Notes: a model not told the origin generated them from the letters alone. Positions 1-11,790 are shown, numbered from the stretch's first letter. The stretch: DNA of 64,000 nucleotides from Rhizophagus irregularis (GCF_026210795.1 NC_089456.1:1180501-1244500); one strand, 5' to 3'. Program-made: numbers and translations.

Positions 1-59
1 GTGCGTTAAAATACAAAAAATAGGCCTCTAAACACACGTTAAAATATAAAATTTATATA

Positions 60-174
60 TTAACCAGTTATTAACCGGTTAGCCTCATTACAAATTAACC
101 GGTTAATTAACCGATTAATTAACTGACTATTAACCGGTTAGATGCTCTAATTAACTGGTTATTAACCGGTTAAG
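60..174. repeat. TTAACCGGTTA palindromic repeat cluster
   Basis: The palindrome TTAACCGGTTA and one-base variants recur about seven times in 115 bp. The cluster directly abuts the broken end of the transposase fragment that follows. It may be the terminus of another insertion, but no second end is visible in the window. Confidence 0.6.
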
Positions 175-180
175 CTTTTT

Positions 181-650
181 TTTGACGGTTCCAATCCCTA
201 GTAATGGAATTTTCCAAGAGGATAATGCTCCACCACATCATTCAAGAGTCGCTATGGCTGCCCATGAAGATGCAAAAATTGTTGTGCTTCAATGGCCAGC
301 AGCTTAAACCCTATTAAGAATATGTGGGCAGAAATGAAAGCAATGGTGTGTCATCATGACCTACCACCATCTAATATTCAAATGCTTGAGAAGTATGTTA
401 AAGATGCATGGGATGATATTCCTCCAGAATATTTTAAAAAATTAATTGACAGCATGCCGTGTAGAATTGAAGCAGTTATTGCTGCAAATAAATATAATAT
501 TAATTATTAATATATAATTTTTTTTTACATATAATTAATAAAGGACAATCAGATTAATATATTTACTTAATAATTTTTATTTTTATTATATTTTTTTATA
601 TGAAATTTTTATGTTAAAAAATGTCCGTATACTTTTGATTGCCTACTGTA
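181..650 (+). mobile_element. Truncated Tc1/mariner element, right end
   Basis: This is the 3' part of a Tc1-like element. It has a C-terminal transposase remnant (about 195-510), an AT-rich tail, and a terminal inverted repeat ending at 648 that reads CAGTAGGCAATCAAAAGTAT on the minus strand, followed by the TA target at 649-650. The sequence immediately to its right is deoxynucleoside kinase pseudogene, and the paralogous copy near 4620 is uninterrupted at the same point. The element therefore inserted into that gene. The left half is missing, replaced by a TTAACCGG repeat cluster. Confidence 0.8.
195..510 (+). pseudogene. Tc1-type transposase C-terminal fragment
   Basis: The translation matches the C-terminal third of the fuller transposase at 37067-38095. 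It shows the second catalytic Asp context (QEDNAPPH), then a WPA stretch that runs into a stop and shifts frame. It continues as NPIKNMWAEMK, where the catalytic Glu position of NPIEN has become Lys. The end, PPEYFKKLIDSMP, is conserved. It lacks the DNA-binding region and the first Asp and is frameshifted at about 290-300, so it cannot be active. It belongs to a different subfamily from the 37-kb copy, judging by its different terminal repeat. Confidence 0.85.
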
Positions 651-1255
651 ATGGTTCTTTGTAAATTCTCTATTCTTTGATTGTTCATGTAAAACTTTAA
701 CTGTTTTTCATTTCTTTAAAAATACATCTTTTATTAACTTTTCAATTATAGAAGATTTTCTACTCTGATACTTCCTTCTAATGTTATTATTTGTCTTTTC
801 TCAGTATTTATTTACAGAAACTGCAAGATCATAGTGATGGCTTAATGTGCAGTAACTGCATATATGTAATTTCTTTACGATTACATAATGTGGTTACTAT
901 GTATTTATAACGCAGTTACTGCGCATTAAGCCATTGCTACAATCTTGAAAGTTCTTTAAAATGCATTAAATTATTATATTCTTCACTTTTAATATCATTA
1001 AAAATTTCTTTAAATGTATTAAAATAATCCAAATAACAACTCTATATAATAAAATTCTTTAATTTCTAAATTTAATTGTACTTTATACTTTTTCATAATA
1101 TGTTTGGGTTTGTTAAGGATTTTTTTTTTTGAATGAATTTTCCTCAATTTGATTTGATATTCCGTCTTTTTCACATAAATTATTCTAATACTTTATTTAT
1201 TTTACTATAATAATACTATCTTACTTCCAAAATATTATGATTCATGATCCAATTT
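651..1255 (-). pseudogene. Decayed deoxynucleoside kinase copy A (N-terminal and P-loop part)
   Basis: On the minus strand this aligns along its length with the intact kinase gene at 43484-44491, from about its Walker A region back to its start codon. Many indels and stops are present. It is cut at 650 by a Tc1 element and interrupted again by a 124-bp MITE at 824-947, and no C-terminal half is visible to the left. Its downstream flank (1560-1840) matches the flank of the other kinase copies, so it came with a block duplication and not by retroposition. Not functional. Confidence 0.75.
824..947. mobile_element. Fold-back MITE inside kinase pseudogene
   Basis: The arms read CAAGATCATAGTGATGGCTT on the left and, on the right, the near-complement of it ending AATCTTG. 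An inner pair, GCAGTAACTGC and GCAGTTACTGC, extends the stem. The insert is absent from paralogous copies at 4.8 kb and 44.1 kb, which shows that it is an insertion. It is too short to encode anything. Confidence 0.7.
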
Positions 1256-1957
1256 TAAGGGATCCGTACAAAATCCCGACAAATGGCCCGCGTTATGCAG
1301 AATTATTCAGAGTCACGTGATGTGTTTGACCAGCATTAGAGTTCGGTTGTCCCAGACCTATGTTGAATCCATATTTTAGTGTTAAATATTATTTGTTGAT
1401 ATATATATATATCCTTAATATATATCCTTTGTTGTTAGTTTTTAAAGTGATTCTGCTTTATTTATTTATTTATTCATAACATCTTTGACGTACTATGTTA
1501 CGGTAAATTTTCGTTTTTCTCTAGTAAGTAAATATTTATTAGTATTTTTATTTACTCTCCCCTTTACACTTTAAATTATTCAGTACTTAGAGAAAAAAGG
1601 GAGTCCATTATGGGATCATTTACACACATTTTTAGCATAAAAAAATACACCTATAGTACATAAATTATCAAAAGTTGATACTAGAACAGAGACAAATTCA
1701 ACCTAAAATTATTTGTTCGTGATTAAATATAAATTCCGGACAATATTATGGTTATTTATGGTTATTTCTTTAAACGGCAAATTTTCCCGAAATTAGTAAT
1801 TAACAATTTGTGATTTTAATAATGTTTATTTTTTTTATTTATTGGTACTAGTCTTTTTGTTTATTTCTAATTATTTTAAGAAAAAAATTTTTATGTATAT
1901 AAAATTAAATATAGAAACGTAATAAAATGTTCTAACTATTTATATATTAATATATTA
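1256..1957. other. Intergenic part of the duplicated block
   Basis: No gene. The stretch containing GGGATCATTTACACACATTT and CCGGACAATATTATGG recurs at about 5455-5660 and, more diverged, at 44640-44800. It is the spacer between the kinase copy and the secreted-protein gene in each block. Confidence 0.6.
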
Positions 1958-2937
1958 TTACATAAAAGTTGTATAAATAAATCCTACAAGACTAATTAAA
2001 ATAACTCCAGAATAATTATAAAATTGATGAGTAAGTTTCTGACCGGCAGATTTAAAGTTATTAGCAATATTACTAGTCATACTAGGACAACGTTCTTCAT
2101 ATTCTTGTAATGGGTTGTTTTTACCAATAAAAACCTTTTGTAAATTACGAGTATCAGGAGGATGAGATGATTGATAACTTAAAAGATTCTTATAAGATTG
2201 TTTGTTACATTCATCTTCACATGATAAAGCATTAAAAGTATTCTTATCTGTAGTGGTTGTATTTTGATTCGCTTCCGATTGTTCAAAACTTTTAACCGTA
2301 CAATATTCTAAAAAAAAAAAGAAATAATTTGTTAAAAAAATTTTATATATATGTAAATGATATTATATACTTAAATACTTAATAACTTACGGTCATTTAC
2401 TTTCAAACAAAAATTATCTCTTGTAGGTATAGCCACATAATATTCAATCATAGTTGATATAGCTCTACCTCCGTCACTACTAATATTAGTTCCACCATTT
2501 CCAGTTCCATTAGTAGAAATATATTTATTCACTTCTACATCACAAGCTTTAGAAACTTCGGTATAAGCATTTTTAGAATCTGATACACTACATGCATTAT
2601 TTGCGGTATCAGCGCAAGCTTGATTTAAAGCTGCTGTTATTTTTTGTGAATCTAGGTTTTGTAACTTTTTATCATCATCAGGAGGATTATTTACAGTTAA
2701 ATAATAAATGAGAATACTAGTAAACAAGCATTTGTCAGAAGGTGGTTTTTTAGTCTCGATAAATGATGAATCCGTTGTATTATGTTTAAAAAGGGCTTGT
2801 TGACATGGTGTACATGTTGAGCCTTGTTGTATAGCGAAAGTTAGTTCACAAGTAGCTGCTGCTGGAGGTGTTTGATCCTGAGCGTAAGCGAAGAGGATTA
2901 ATACGTTTAATAATACGAAAAAACTAAAAGATTTCAT
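1958..2937 (-). CDS. Secreted Cys-rich protein with C-terminal hydrophobic tail, copy A
   Basis: Two exons, 2937-2391 and 2307-1958, with a GTAAGT donor and TAG acceptor, give 298 residues. Residues 1-19 are a signal peptide ending AYA. A CTPCQQA motif (C-x2-C) follows near residue 40. Further paired Cys include CADTANNAC and CEDEC, then the family motif SSHPPDT. The last ~20 residues (GVILISLVGFIYTTFM) are hydrophobic, which suggests a GPI signal or membrane anchor. Three more copies (5833, 45146 and 61132) share the exon phase and Cys pattern. Family and function are not recognised. A conserved TATA-proximal motif lies upstream at 3054-3085. Secretion and surface attachment are inference. 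Confidence 0.85.
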
Positions 2938-2977
2938 TGTTTCTATTGTTATATCAATAAGGATTTTTTATTCAGAA

Positions 2978-3030
2978 TGTAAATGTTTTTTGTAAATGTT
3001 TTTTGTAAATGTTTTTTGTAAATGTTTTAG
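2978..3030. repeat. 17-bp tandem repeat in the copy A 5' leader
   Basis: About four copies of TTTTTTGTAAATG lie between the conserved promoter motif and the start codon. Copies C and D have only one unit, so this is a local expansion. Confidence 0.7.
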
Positions 3031-3053
3031 TAAATGAGTTTTTTTTTAATTCT

Positions 3054-3085
3054 GACGGACTAAAAAATTCGATCTTTTTATAATA
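3054..3085 (-). promoter_or_regulatory. Conserved TATA-containing promoter motif, copy A
   Basis: The + strand reads GACGGACTAAAAAATTCG followed by ATCTTTTTATAA; on the coding strand the TATA box is TTATAAAAAGATCG. The same string is kept upstream of the other three family members (6970, 46242 and 62231) while nearby spacer has drifted. It sits about 115-145 bp before the ATG. This is the likely core promoter. Confidence 0.65.
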
Positions 3086-4229
3086 TTAACGTAACACGAA
3101 TTATTATTATTACGATTGTTGAAAAAAAAAGGAATTAATAAAAATAAAAAAATAAAACAAGGAAAATTAACAAAATGAAAGTAAGACAAGAAAATTATTA
3201 AACATAAAGAACTTAAAAGAATGTGTACCTTCTTTCTAATTGTGATCTAGTTTCAGTTTATGATAAAGTTTGTCTCAATTTTTTTTGTACAAAAGAAAGA
3301 AAAAGACAATAATAAAGTTTCATTTTAGTACATTGTTACATAAAAATGTATGTTACGCAATTTTTACCTATGAAAAAAACTGAGAGGTTTACTTTTTTTT
3401 ATGAGTATGATAATCAATTACTTAATTTTGAAAATTGAAACGAAATAATATTAATGAAAATTGTTAATAAATGATTATTATTATATGTTGTACAAAAAAC
3501 CTTTGTTTGAAAAATGGATTTGTATCCCACAAACATTGGATTTCGGTTATTAATAGAGTAATTTTGTGTTTCATTACATATGATCAACCAATAGAAAGAA
3601 TAAGGGGTATAAACTTAAACCTAATAAAGGATAATTGTTAATATATTTAGTAATATATTCATAGACTAATAGAGAATCATAGACTAATAAAGAATGAATT
3701 AATATACTTTTTTTTTCAAATTGAAACTTTTGTATTAATTAGCTTAAATTAAGGTTACGAGCGAAAGAAAATTATTTTATACGTGCAGTTTATACTTTTT
3801 ACATTTATTATTAAAAGATATGTATGTACTACATTAAAGATACATTGTATCGAATAATATTAAAAGCTAAACAATAATATTAGACCTAAATTGGATATTT
3901 GAACAATTAACTGATTAGGTCCTTGTAGAAAATTTAATCCATAATTTTCATGAAAACTCCGTGGATGTGATACATTTACGGAAATAACATGGAATAAAAA
4001 AATTTTGATATGATTGGTTTGGAGAAAGCGATCATAGATTAGTAACTTTTTTTTGAAGAAAACAACAATTCAAAAAGTGCTATATCGCACAAATGTTTTA
4101 AATATTTAATAAAAAGTAAAGAATATAACAATATTGGAATTGCGAGTAGAAGATGTACAAACGTTGACTTTAATCTATTGACCTTATTTATTACGAAGCA
4201 ATAGACGCCAACTAAATGAAAGTCAAATT
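3086..4229. other. Upstream part of the duplicated block
   Basis: No gene. It contains segments shared with 7190-7760, 46500-47500, 58090-59100 and 62520-63500, such as TGGATTTGTATCCCACAAAC, so it is diverged duplicated spacer. Confidence 0.6.
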
Positions 4230-5085
4230 ACAAACATCTTATTTATTATTATAATGGAATGATTTAATCTAGAACGTAATTAACAAGCGTGACTAATTTT
4301 CCTCTCTCATTTTCTGTAACGAATATTTGATCGGTATTTACTTTATAAATTTGGATTAAATGTACTTTTTATTTAATTTTCGTCTAAAGAAGTAAAGATA
4401 TATTCTTCTCTTCATTTCTTTCTCTTAATTTATTCTCTCTAAACACTCTTCTGCCGTCATTTCTAATATCATTTATCTCAGTATATTACTAACACTGTCT
4501 CCAAGTAGTTCCAGTTCCATACACTAAAGAAAAAGAGACGCCTACTGTGCACATGTTGCTATCTTAACTGGTTATTTCTTGATTTAATAATTTCAATTTC
4601 CAGTCGATATTGATATTTTAATGGTTCTTTGTAAATTCTCTATTCTTCGATTGTTCATGTCGTTCATGTAAAACTTTAACCGTTTTTCATTTCTTTAAAA
4701 ATACTTCTTTTATTAACTTTTAAATTATAAAAGATTTTCTACTCCGATACTTCCTTCTAATGTTTATTATTTGTCTTTTCTCGGTATTTCTTTAAATGCA
4801 TTCCTCAATTTTTCTAACAGCATATAATTTTTTTCGGATATTAAATTATTATATTCTTCACTTTTAATATCATTAAAAATTTCTTTAAAATTCTTTAATT
4901 TCTAAATTTAATTGTATTTTATACTTTTTCATATGTTTGGGTTCGTTAAGGATTTTTTTTTCGAATGAAATTTTCCTCAATTTGATTTGATATTCCGTCT
5001 TTTTTCACATAAATTATTCTAATACTTTATTTATTTTATTGTAATAATACTATCTTATTTCCAAATATTATGATTCATGACCCAA
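4230..5085 (-). pseudogene. Decayed deoxynucleoside kinase copy B
   Basis: It aligns with nearly the full length of the intact kinase gene at 43484-44491. The C-terminal coding part (TTTCCTCTCTCATTTTCTGT) lies near 4298, the P-loop region near 4730, and the start-codon region near 5080. Deletions and an unrelated stretch around 4490-4560 disrupt the frame. It lies directly 3' of secreted-protein copy B, in the same order and orientation as the intact pair at 43.5-46.2 kb. No open frame of useful length remains. Confidence 0.78.
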
Positions 5086-5832
5086 TTTTAAGGATCCGTA
5101 CAAAATCCCGACAAATGGCCCGCGTTATGCAAAATTATTCCGAGTCACGTGATGTGTTTGACCAGCATTAGTTTCGTACCTGTCGGGATTTCGTACCAGA
5201 CCTAATTTTAATGATGTTGAATCCATATTTTAATGTTAAATATTATTTGTTAATATATAATATAAATATATATCCTTAATATATCCTTCGTTGTTAGTTT
5301 TGAATGTGATTCTGCTTGATTTATTCATAAAATCTTTGACGTACTATGTTACGGCAAATTTTCGTTTTTACTCTAGTAAGTAAATGTTTATTAGTATTTT
5401 ATTTTCTCTCTCCTTTACACTTTAAATTGTTCAGTAGAGAAAACAAGGGAGTCCATTATGGGATCATTTACACACATTTTTAGCATAAAGAAATGCACCT
5501 ATGGTACATAAACCGCGTTAAAAAGGTGACTTACCCTAACGCAACGCACCGAAATCAGGAAAGTTGTCGATCAAAAAGTTGATGCTAGAACAGAAACAAA
5601 TTTAACCTAAAATTATTTGTTCGTGATTAAATATAAATTCCGGACAATATTATGGTTATTTCTTTAAACGGAAAATTTACCCGACAATTTGTGATTTTAA
5701 TAATGTTTATTTTTTTTTATTTATTGGTACTAGTCTTTTTGTTTATTTCTAATTATTTGATGATAGTCTAAGAAAAAAAATTTTTTGATATATAAAATTA
5801 AATATAGAAACGTAATAAAATGTTCCAACTAT
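5086..5832. other. Spacer between kinase pseudogene B and secreted-protein gene B
   Basis: No gene. It matches 1256-1957 over most of its length and, less well, 44500-45100. Confidence 0.6.
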
Positions 5833-6862
5833 TTATATATTAATATATTTATTACATAAATGTTGTATAAATAAACCAATTAAAATAATTCCAGAATAAT
5901 TATAAAATTGATTAGTGAGTTTTTGACCATCAGATTTAATTTCTGATTCGTTACTAGCAATACTATTATTAACAATACTATTAGTAATATTAGGACAACT
6001 ATTTTCAAATATTTTTAATGGGTTGCTTGTACTATTAATAATCTTTTGTAAATTAGGAATATCAGGAGGATGAGATGATAGAAAACTTTTGATATTATTA
6101 TAAGATTGTATTGTACATTCATCATCACATGATAAAAAAGAAAAAGTATTCGGTTGCTGAGATTGAGTTTGATTCGCTTGTAAAAGAATTGCATTATTTT
6201 TAATCATTCTAGCCTTACAATATTCTAAAAAATAATAGAAGAGAGAATAATTTGTTAAAAAAAAAAAATATGTAAATGATATTATATACTTAAATACTTA
6301 TTAACTTACCGCCATTTACTTTCAAACACAAATTTTCTCTAATAGGTATAGCCATATAATATCCAAGCATAGTTGAAATAGTAATACTTCCGACACTTCC
6401 ATCAGTTCCAGTTCTATTATTAGAAGAAAGATATTGATTCAATTCTGCATCACAAGCTTTAGAAACTTCGGTATAAGAATTTTTAGCATTCGATTCATTA
6501 CATGCATTATTTGCAGTTTCAGCACAAGTTTTATCTAAATCTTCTATTGCTTTTTTTGTAAATTGGGATATTCTTTCATCAGGAGTATCAGGAGTACCGG
6601 GAGTAGCGGGAGTAGTAGAAGGAGTAAGAAAAAGATAATAAAAGAAAATTTTATCAGCTAAACATTTGTCAGAAGGTACAGTTATATCAAGAAAACTCGG
6701 ATTTGCATTATTTTTAAAAATTGCTTGTTGACATGGTGTACATGTCGTGCCTGTTAAAAAGAAAGTTTGTTCACAAGTAGCTGCTTCTGGAACTGTTTGA
6801 TTCTGAGCGTAAGCGAAAAGTATCAATACGTTTAAAAATACGAAAAAACTAAAAGATTTCAT
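5833..6862 (-). CDS. Secreted Cys-rich protein, copy B with altered C-terminus
   Basis: Exons 6862-6310 and 6224-5833 encode 314 residues. The signal peptide (MKSFSFFVFLNVLILFAYA) and the CTPCQQA motif match the other copies, and a Thr-Pro linker (TPATPGTPDTPDE) lies near residue 90. Exon 2 carries CDDEC, SSHPPDI and CPNIT. An 11-bp deletion relative to copies A, C and D near 5875 changes the reading frame of the anchor. The usual GFIYTT ending is replaced by LFIQHLCNKYINI, which adds a Cys and shortens the hydrophobic run. If the tail is a GPI or membrane signal, this copy may be soluble or retained. Function unknown. Confidence 0.82.
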
Positions 6863-6969
6863 TGTTTTTATTTATTATTTATTGTCTATAAGAAAATCAA
6901 TACAGTAAGGAATATTTTTATTTAGAATGTAAATATGATGTTTTGTAAAATGATTTCTTTAAAATTTCT

Positions 6970-6998
6970 GACGAACTAAAAATTCGATCCTTTTATAG
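6970..6998 (-). promoter_or_regulatory. Conserved TATA-containing promoter motif, copy B
   Basis: GACGAACTAAAAATTCGATC followed by CTTTTATAG is the copy B version of the family promoter motif, about 110-135 bp upstream of the ATG. One base of the A run is missing relative to copies A and C. Confidence 0.6.
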
Positions 6999-7815
6999 TT
7001 TCATATGTTGTAATTTGATTCATTATCAATTTAATTTAATTTTTGCTTTTCAATCCAAAAAAGGATGAACAAAAAAAAAAAGGAAAAAAAATAAAAATAA
7101 AAAAAATAAATCAAAATAGAACAATTAACAAAATGAAAATGATAATGAAAGAATATATCTTCTTTTCGTTTTTTTATTAATTAATTATGATCTATTTTCA
7201 GTTTATGACTTTGTTATATTAAATTTTATGATGCGATTATTCAATTTTGTACAAAGAAAGAAAAAAAAATAAAAATAATTAAATTTCATTTTAGTACATT
7301 TTTTAACGGAATTCTTAATTCTTGCATGCATAAAGTTTTTGATAAGAAAGAATAAAACTGTGAAGGTTTAAAGTTTAAATAAACATGTAAAATTATTGGC
7401 CAATGTAGTATTTTTGAAGTATTTCTGCTTAATAAATAAAATACAGATAAATTTATATGTTGCGCATTCCTGGTTAGGCATATGAAAAACTGGGTAATTG
7501 GTTTACCTTTTTTTTAATACAATAATACAATAATAATATTAAATAAAAACTTATCATAATCTGATAATAATGGTAATAATGGGATGAAATTGCCTTTTAA
7601 AGTTCATTGTTTATGTTGTACTAATTCTAACAAAATACCTTTGTTTGAAAAATGGACACAAACATTGGATCTCGTAATTTTGTACTTCATTCACTGTTTC
7701 ATTCCTTGTTGAAAAGAAGAATAAAGAATATTTATTTATATTAATTGTTAACTGTTAATATATTTAGTAATATATTCAAAGACTAATAGAGTATTCTCTT
7801 AGCTAACTCATTGCG
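6999..7815. other. Upstream part of the duplicated block
   Basis: No gene. CTTGCATGCATAAAGTTTTT at about 7320 and nearby strings recur at 46600, 58208 and 62635, so this is the 5' flank of the secreted-protein block. Confidence 0.6.
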
Positions 7816-8028
7816 GCGGATTTATGAAATTTGGCAAAACCCCTGCTGCGTCCTCGGGAATTAAAATTGACTTACTTCAGAAACATTAAGCTTTTTTCCT
7901 AAAAAATGTCAAATGATGACGCACCTTTAACACTGAAAAAATTGGTAGAAATTTGGTGACTAAAAGACTGTCAAATATTTATTTAATTTGACATGACGGA
8001 CAAATTTTGAGGCACTTCATAAATCCGT
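7816..8028. mobile_element. MITE with CGGATTTATGAA termini
   Basis: The left end reads CGGATTTATGAAATTTGGCA and the right end, reverse-complemented, reads CGGATTTATGAAGTGCC. The interior has no coding capacity. It interrupts duplicated-block sequence that is continuous in the other copies. Confidence 0.55.
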
Positions 8029-8145
8029 GATCATATTTTTAGTTTTTACTCAGATATGTTATTAATGACTTTTTTTTTATAGGAAAAGTGAATTTCTCTT
8101 CAAATTGAAATTTTTATCTACTCAAATTAAAAATTTTCGCTTATA

Positions 8146-8318
8146 CGCAGTGAAATTCGATATAATGGAACCATCCGCTCCATTAGTAAAATTTGTCAAA
8201 AATCTGTTATATCAAGAGTTTCGTTATATCGAGGGTAAAATAATTATACGTCCGTTCCGGATATATCAAGATTTTACTTATGATCCGTTATATCGAGTTC
8301 CGGTATGTCTTCACTGCG
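8146..8318. mobile_element. Tc1/pogo-like MITE
   Basis: The 173-bp element begins CGCAGTGAAATTCGATATAA. Its end is the imperfect complement, with CGATATAACGG inside and CACTGCG at the tip. It is flanked on both sides by TA (8144-8145 and 8319-8320). The terminal CAGTGAAnTTCGATATAACGG type is characteristic of pogo/Tigger-like non-autonomous elements, which duplicate TA. Confidence 0.7.
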
Positions 8319-8339
8319 TAATTTGAGTTAAATACGCTT

Positions 8340-8797
8340 TATACTTGACAGGATAAGGCTTATTACAGTACAGAATTTTTTAATTGTTATAATTATTATT
8401 TTTAGATTTTATAAAAAAAGGTTTCAAGTATATTATAGTCAAAATTCAAAGTACACGTTAAATTATGTCGTTGTTTTTTATGGCGGAATACCTCTGAAAT
8501 TAACAGGATACAAGGGCAGCCTGCCGTATAAACTAACGGTACCTGCTATAACTAGCGACGGGTATATAAAATGGCCCACAAAATCAATATATTAGAAGGT
8601 GTGACATTAATTTTTTTTTTGTTAACGACAATCTTTAGAAACTTTCTAATAAAATTTTATTAGTCTATAAATCTGGTTATAAATGTCAAGCTTTCTAATA
8701 TTTGAAAGAACCCGCTGTATAAATTAACTGGTACTTGCAGCAAAAGATAACAGGTACCTGTCGTAAGTTACAGCGGGTACTCGTTAGCGGGTACACG
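8340..8797. other. Duplicated-block sequence with GCGGGTACC-type repeats
   Basis: About 8340-8460 matches 47640-47760, 59195-59340 and 63640-63780. The remainder, up to about 8830, holds degenerate repeats of GGTACCTGCTATAA and GCGGGTACACGCTATAA. No gene seen. Confidence 0.5.
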
Positions 8798-9215
8798 CTA
8801 TAAATTATAACGAGTGCACGCTATATTAAGTGATGCCATAGATGTTGTACAAACGTATTTTAGCATGGAATCTTCAAATGATCTCTTTCTGAGGTTATAT
8901 CTTGTATATAAGTTTTTCCATTTGTCGCCATTTTTCAATGAAATTCGTACTACCATTTGCATCACCGTCCGCATCTTCCTCTTCTTTTTATTATAGATTT
9001 TTTGTACAATTCTTGCCATAATTTCTCTGATTTTGTAATAAATTTATGAATGGTTTGTAAGTTAAACTTACGGATATTAAATCTACTACATTAAGGTATC
9101 CTAATATTTCTTCCGCTATTTGAAATCCTGTTAGAAGAAATGTATTTTGTGAAAGTTTATAGTAAAAATATAAATATAAATTACCGAAAATTTGAAGGGG
9201 GATTTTCATTACCAA
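8798..9215 (-). pseudogene. F-box-like gene remnant, inverted copy
   Basis: The minus-strand translations contain GFQIAEEILGYLNVVDLISV followed by SLTYKPFINLLQNQ, which has the spacing of an F-box (substrate adaptor of SCF ubiquitin ligases). Downstream pieces in other frames read DKWKNLYTRY and KRSFEDS, as in the copies at 48080 and 59664. Two or more frameshifts separate them. Relative to neighbouring block sequence this segment is inverted, since the other two copies lie on the plus strand. Function of the ancestral protein is inferred only from the F-box-like motif. Confidence 0.6.
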
Positions 9216-9351
9216 ACAAAAATTGAAATTTTGTTTTAAAAGAATTACTGGTACATATTTATATTTTTTTTCTTAAAAATTTTTATTAAAAATATTGATC
9301 TTTTTCATCTGTTTATGACTCAAATTACAGATTTTTGAAGTCCAAAATCAG

Positions 9352-9850
9352 TCAATTCTTTTAGCCATCTCCTATTACTTCTCATTATTCCATCACTATA
9401 CTTTTCGTCTCCCATTATTTTCTATTCATCTTTTCATTTTCCATTATCTCTTTTCTCTCCTGTTTATTTCCTATCATTTCTTTTTGTCTCTCATCGTTCC
9501 CTTTCGCCTCCCATCACTCCTCTTCATCTTCCCATCACTTCTTTTCATCTCTCATCACTCCTCATCATCTTCTCATCATCTCCCATTCCTTATCGTCTCC
9601 CATCACTCCTCTTCATCTTCTCATCACTCCTTTTCGTCTCCAATCACTCCTCTTCATCTTCCCATCACTCATTTTTGTCTTTCCATTACTCCTCTTTATC
9701 TTCTCATCACTCCTTTCGTCTCCCATCACTCCTCTTCATCTACCATCATGCCATATTTCTCCTTATTGTTTCCTATCACTTTTCACTTTCTTTTTTACTC
9801 CCTTTCATCTTCTATTACTTTCCATTACTTCATTGTTATTTCATTTTTTT
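9352..9850. repeat. Degenerate pyrimidine-rich repeat
   Basis: Roughly 500 bp of units like CATCACTCCTCTTCATCTTC, almost purely C/T on the plus strand. Long open frames across it are low-complexity artefacts. Confidence 0.75.
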
Positions 9851-11790
9851 TATTGGCATCTTTCTTCTTTATCATTGTAATTTGCTATTATTTCTTTTAT
9901 TTGTATCACTTCATTAAAAATACGGTGATTTTTTTCTTTAAAATCGTAATGTGTGACTTAAATTTTAATATTTGCAAATAAAATTTCATTAGATAAAAAT
10001 ATTTATTCCACTGAACGTCAAAAAATATATATTCACATTCATTATTTTATTTATTAATAATCAATTTTTTTTATCAATTACTGTACTTATGACGTAATCA
10101 TAATTTTATATTTTTTAGAAGACTAATTTTTCCGGAAAAGTAATGAAAAAATATTAAAATATTTAAATTTCCTCTTAAACTCACGTTTAAAAAAAAAAAT
10201 ATTTTTTTTTCGCAAAATATAAAGTAACTCGTATGATCACATCATTACAATATTACATGTTCGTCCTGTGACGGAGACAATAAAGGCTAATTTAAATTCC
10301 GGATACGTGAAACCTACGTAAACAATGAGCTATTTTCGATCATTTATAAAAAACTATTTTATATTTTTTAAAACCTTGGAATACATCTGGAAAAAGTAAT
10401 GAAGTACAAAGTGAGAGGATGTTTTTGCAAGCATGTATAGATTAATACGACAAAAATATATTTGTCACACAGGGATTAGGAAATAATCATATAATATACA
10501 TTTTTGATGTTAATTTGATATAAGTTCAGTTAAATACTTCATTACTACAACAATAGTAATTATCTTCTATATATACATTATATTTTGGAGATTAGATAAC
10601 AAATAAGACTTCAGTATCTTTATAATGGTCGGGCACATGAATTCGGGTCACCATGCAGTCCAGTGATTCGCTTAGGTCCAATTATAAAATTTGAATTTTT
10701 TGTCATTCGCTTTATAATGAGTTATTAAAAAAAAAAAATTTTTTTTTATTAATTTGATATAACTATAGTATACACCTCTTGTTAAATTAAGATGCAAGCA
10801 TTCTATTAAACATACTACTTGCATAAGCTACTTTTAAATTTTTGTCATGGGATTCTAAACATCCCTTATATAAAAAATATTTATTTAAAATCTATATTTT
10901 TTTTTACTAATTGTAAAAATTTAATAAACACAGAGAAAAAAAAAGTAAACTTAGATCGATTTAGTTCAGTCATTCATATGTCTGCGAAACATCTTTCCAT
11001 TGTGATCACGCCTCCGGATTCCGGAAGTAACTTATTTAGATAAGATCAACGTAGAATCTGCAAAAACAATTTGCCTTCCATTAAGGTCTGGTTATTTACT
11101 GTAACACCAACTTCGTTATGTAACGGCGCTGAAGGCTGAAAATTTTTTTTGAAAAAAAAAAAACCTCTTTTCAATTTTCATTCATGTTCAAGTTTTCGTG
11201 ATAAATATTTAATAAAGAAAAAAATAAGATTACTCTATGATATTACCATTTTTTTATAAAATAATATGAAATTTTTTTAATGATGACAATGAAATCAAAT
11301 GAAAGCCTCAAAATTTCTCTATTTTATTACAATATTTTAACTGACTTAGGAAAAATATAATGAAAGAGGGATATTATTATTTAATATTTAAAAATCTCAT
11401 GACAATGTAAAATTGAGATTTATTAAAATCATACTATTAATCATACTGTTAAAAGAAAAAAAAAGAGAAATTAAAAATAATCAAGAATCTATTAAAAAAT
11501 TTTAAGTTATCTATGAATTTTCCTTTTTTTATATAATTTAAAAAAAGAAATTTTTTTTTCAAATAATGATAAAATCTATTTCCGAAAGATTTAGATCAAA
11601 GATCAAAAGATAAAGAGCAGATTGAAGATCTCGAATAGCATAGTATGAGAAGAAAAAATATAATATTTTTATCAAATTTAGTTAAACGATAGATCATAAT
11701 AACAATGAAAATGTCCATTTAAGGAAAGTTTATAATTCAAAACGATGAAGAATATACAACTTCAAATAAAATATTTCGAATTTCAAAAAT
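9851..11790. other. AT-rich stretch without recognised gene
   Basis: Mostly poly-A/T-rich DNA. Short open frames (for example 10819-11043) show no composition or motif suggesting a protein. Nothing else recognised. Confidence 0.5.

Noticed and set aside
8105-8326. 73-residue plus ORF
   Set aside because: It spans a TA-flanked MITE; most of the frame is terminal repeat sequence.
9484-9981. 165-residue Ser/His/Phe-rich ORF
   Set aside because: It lies in a degenerate pyrimidine repeat and its composition follows the DNA repeat.
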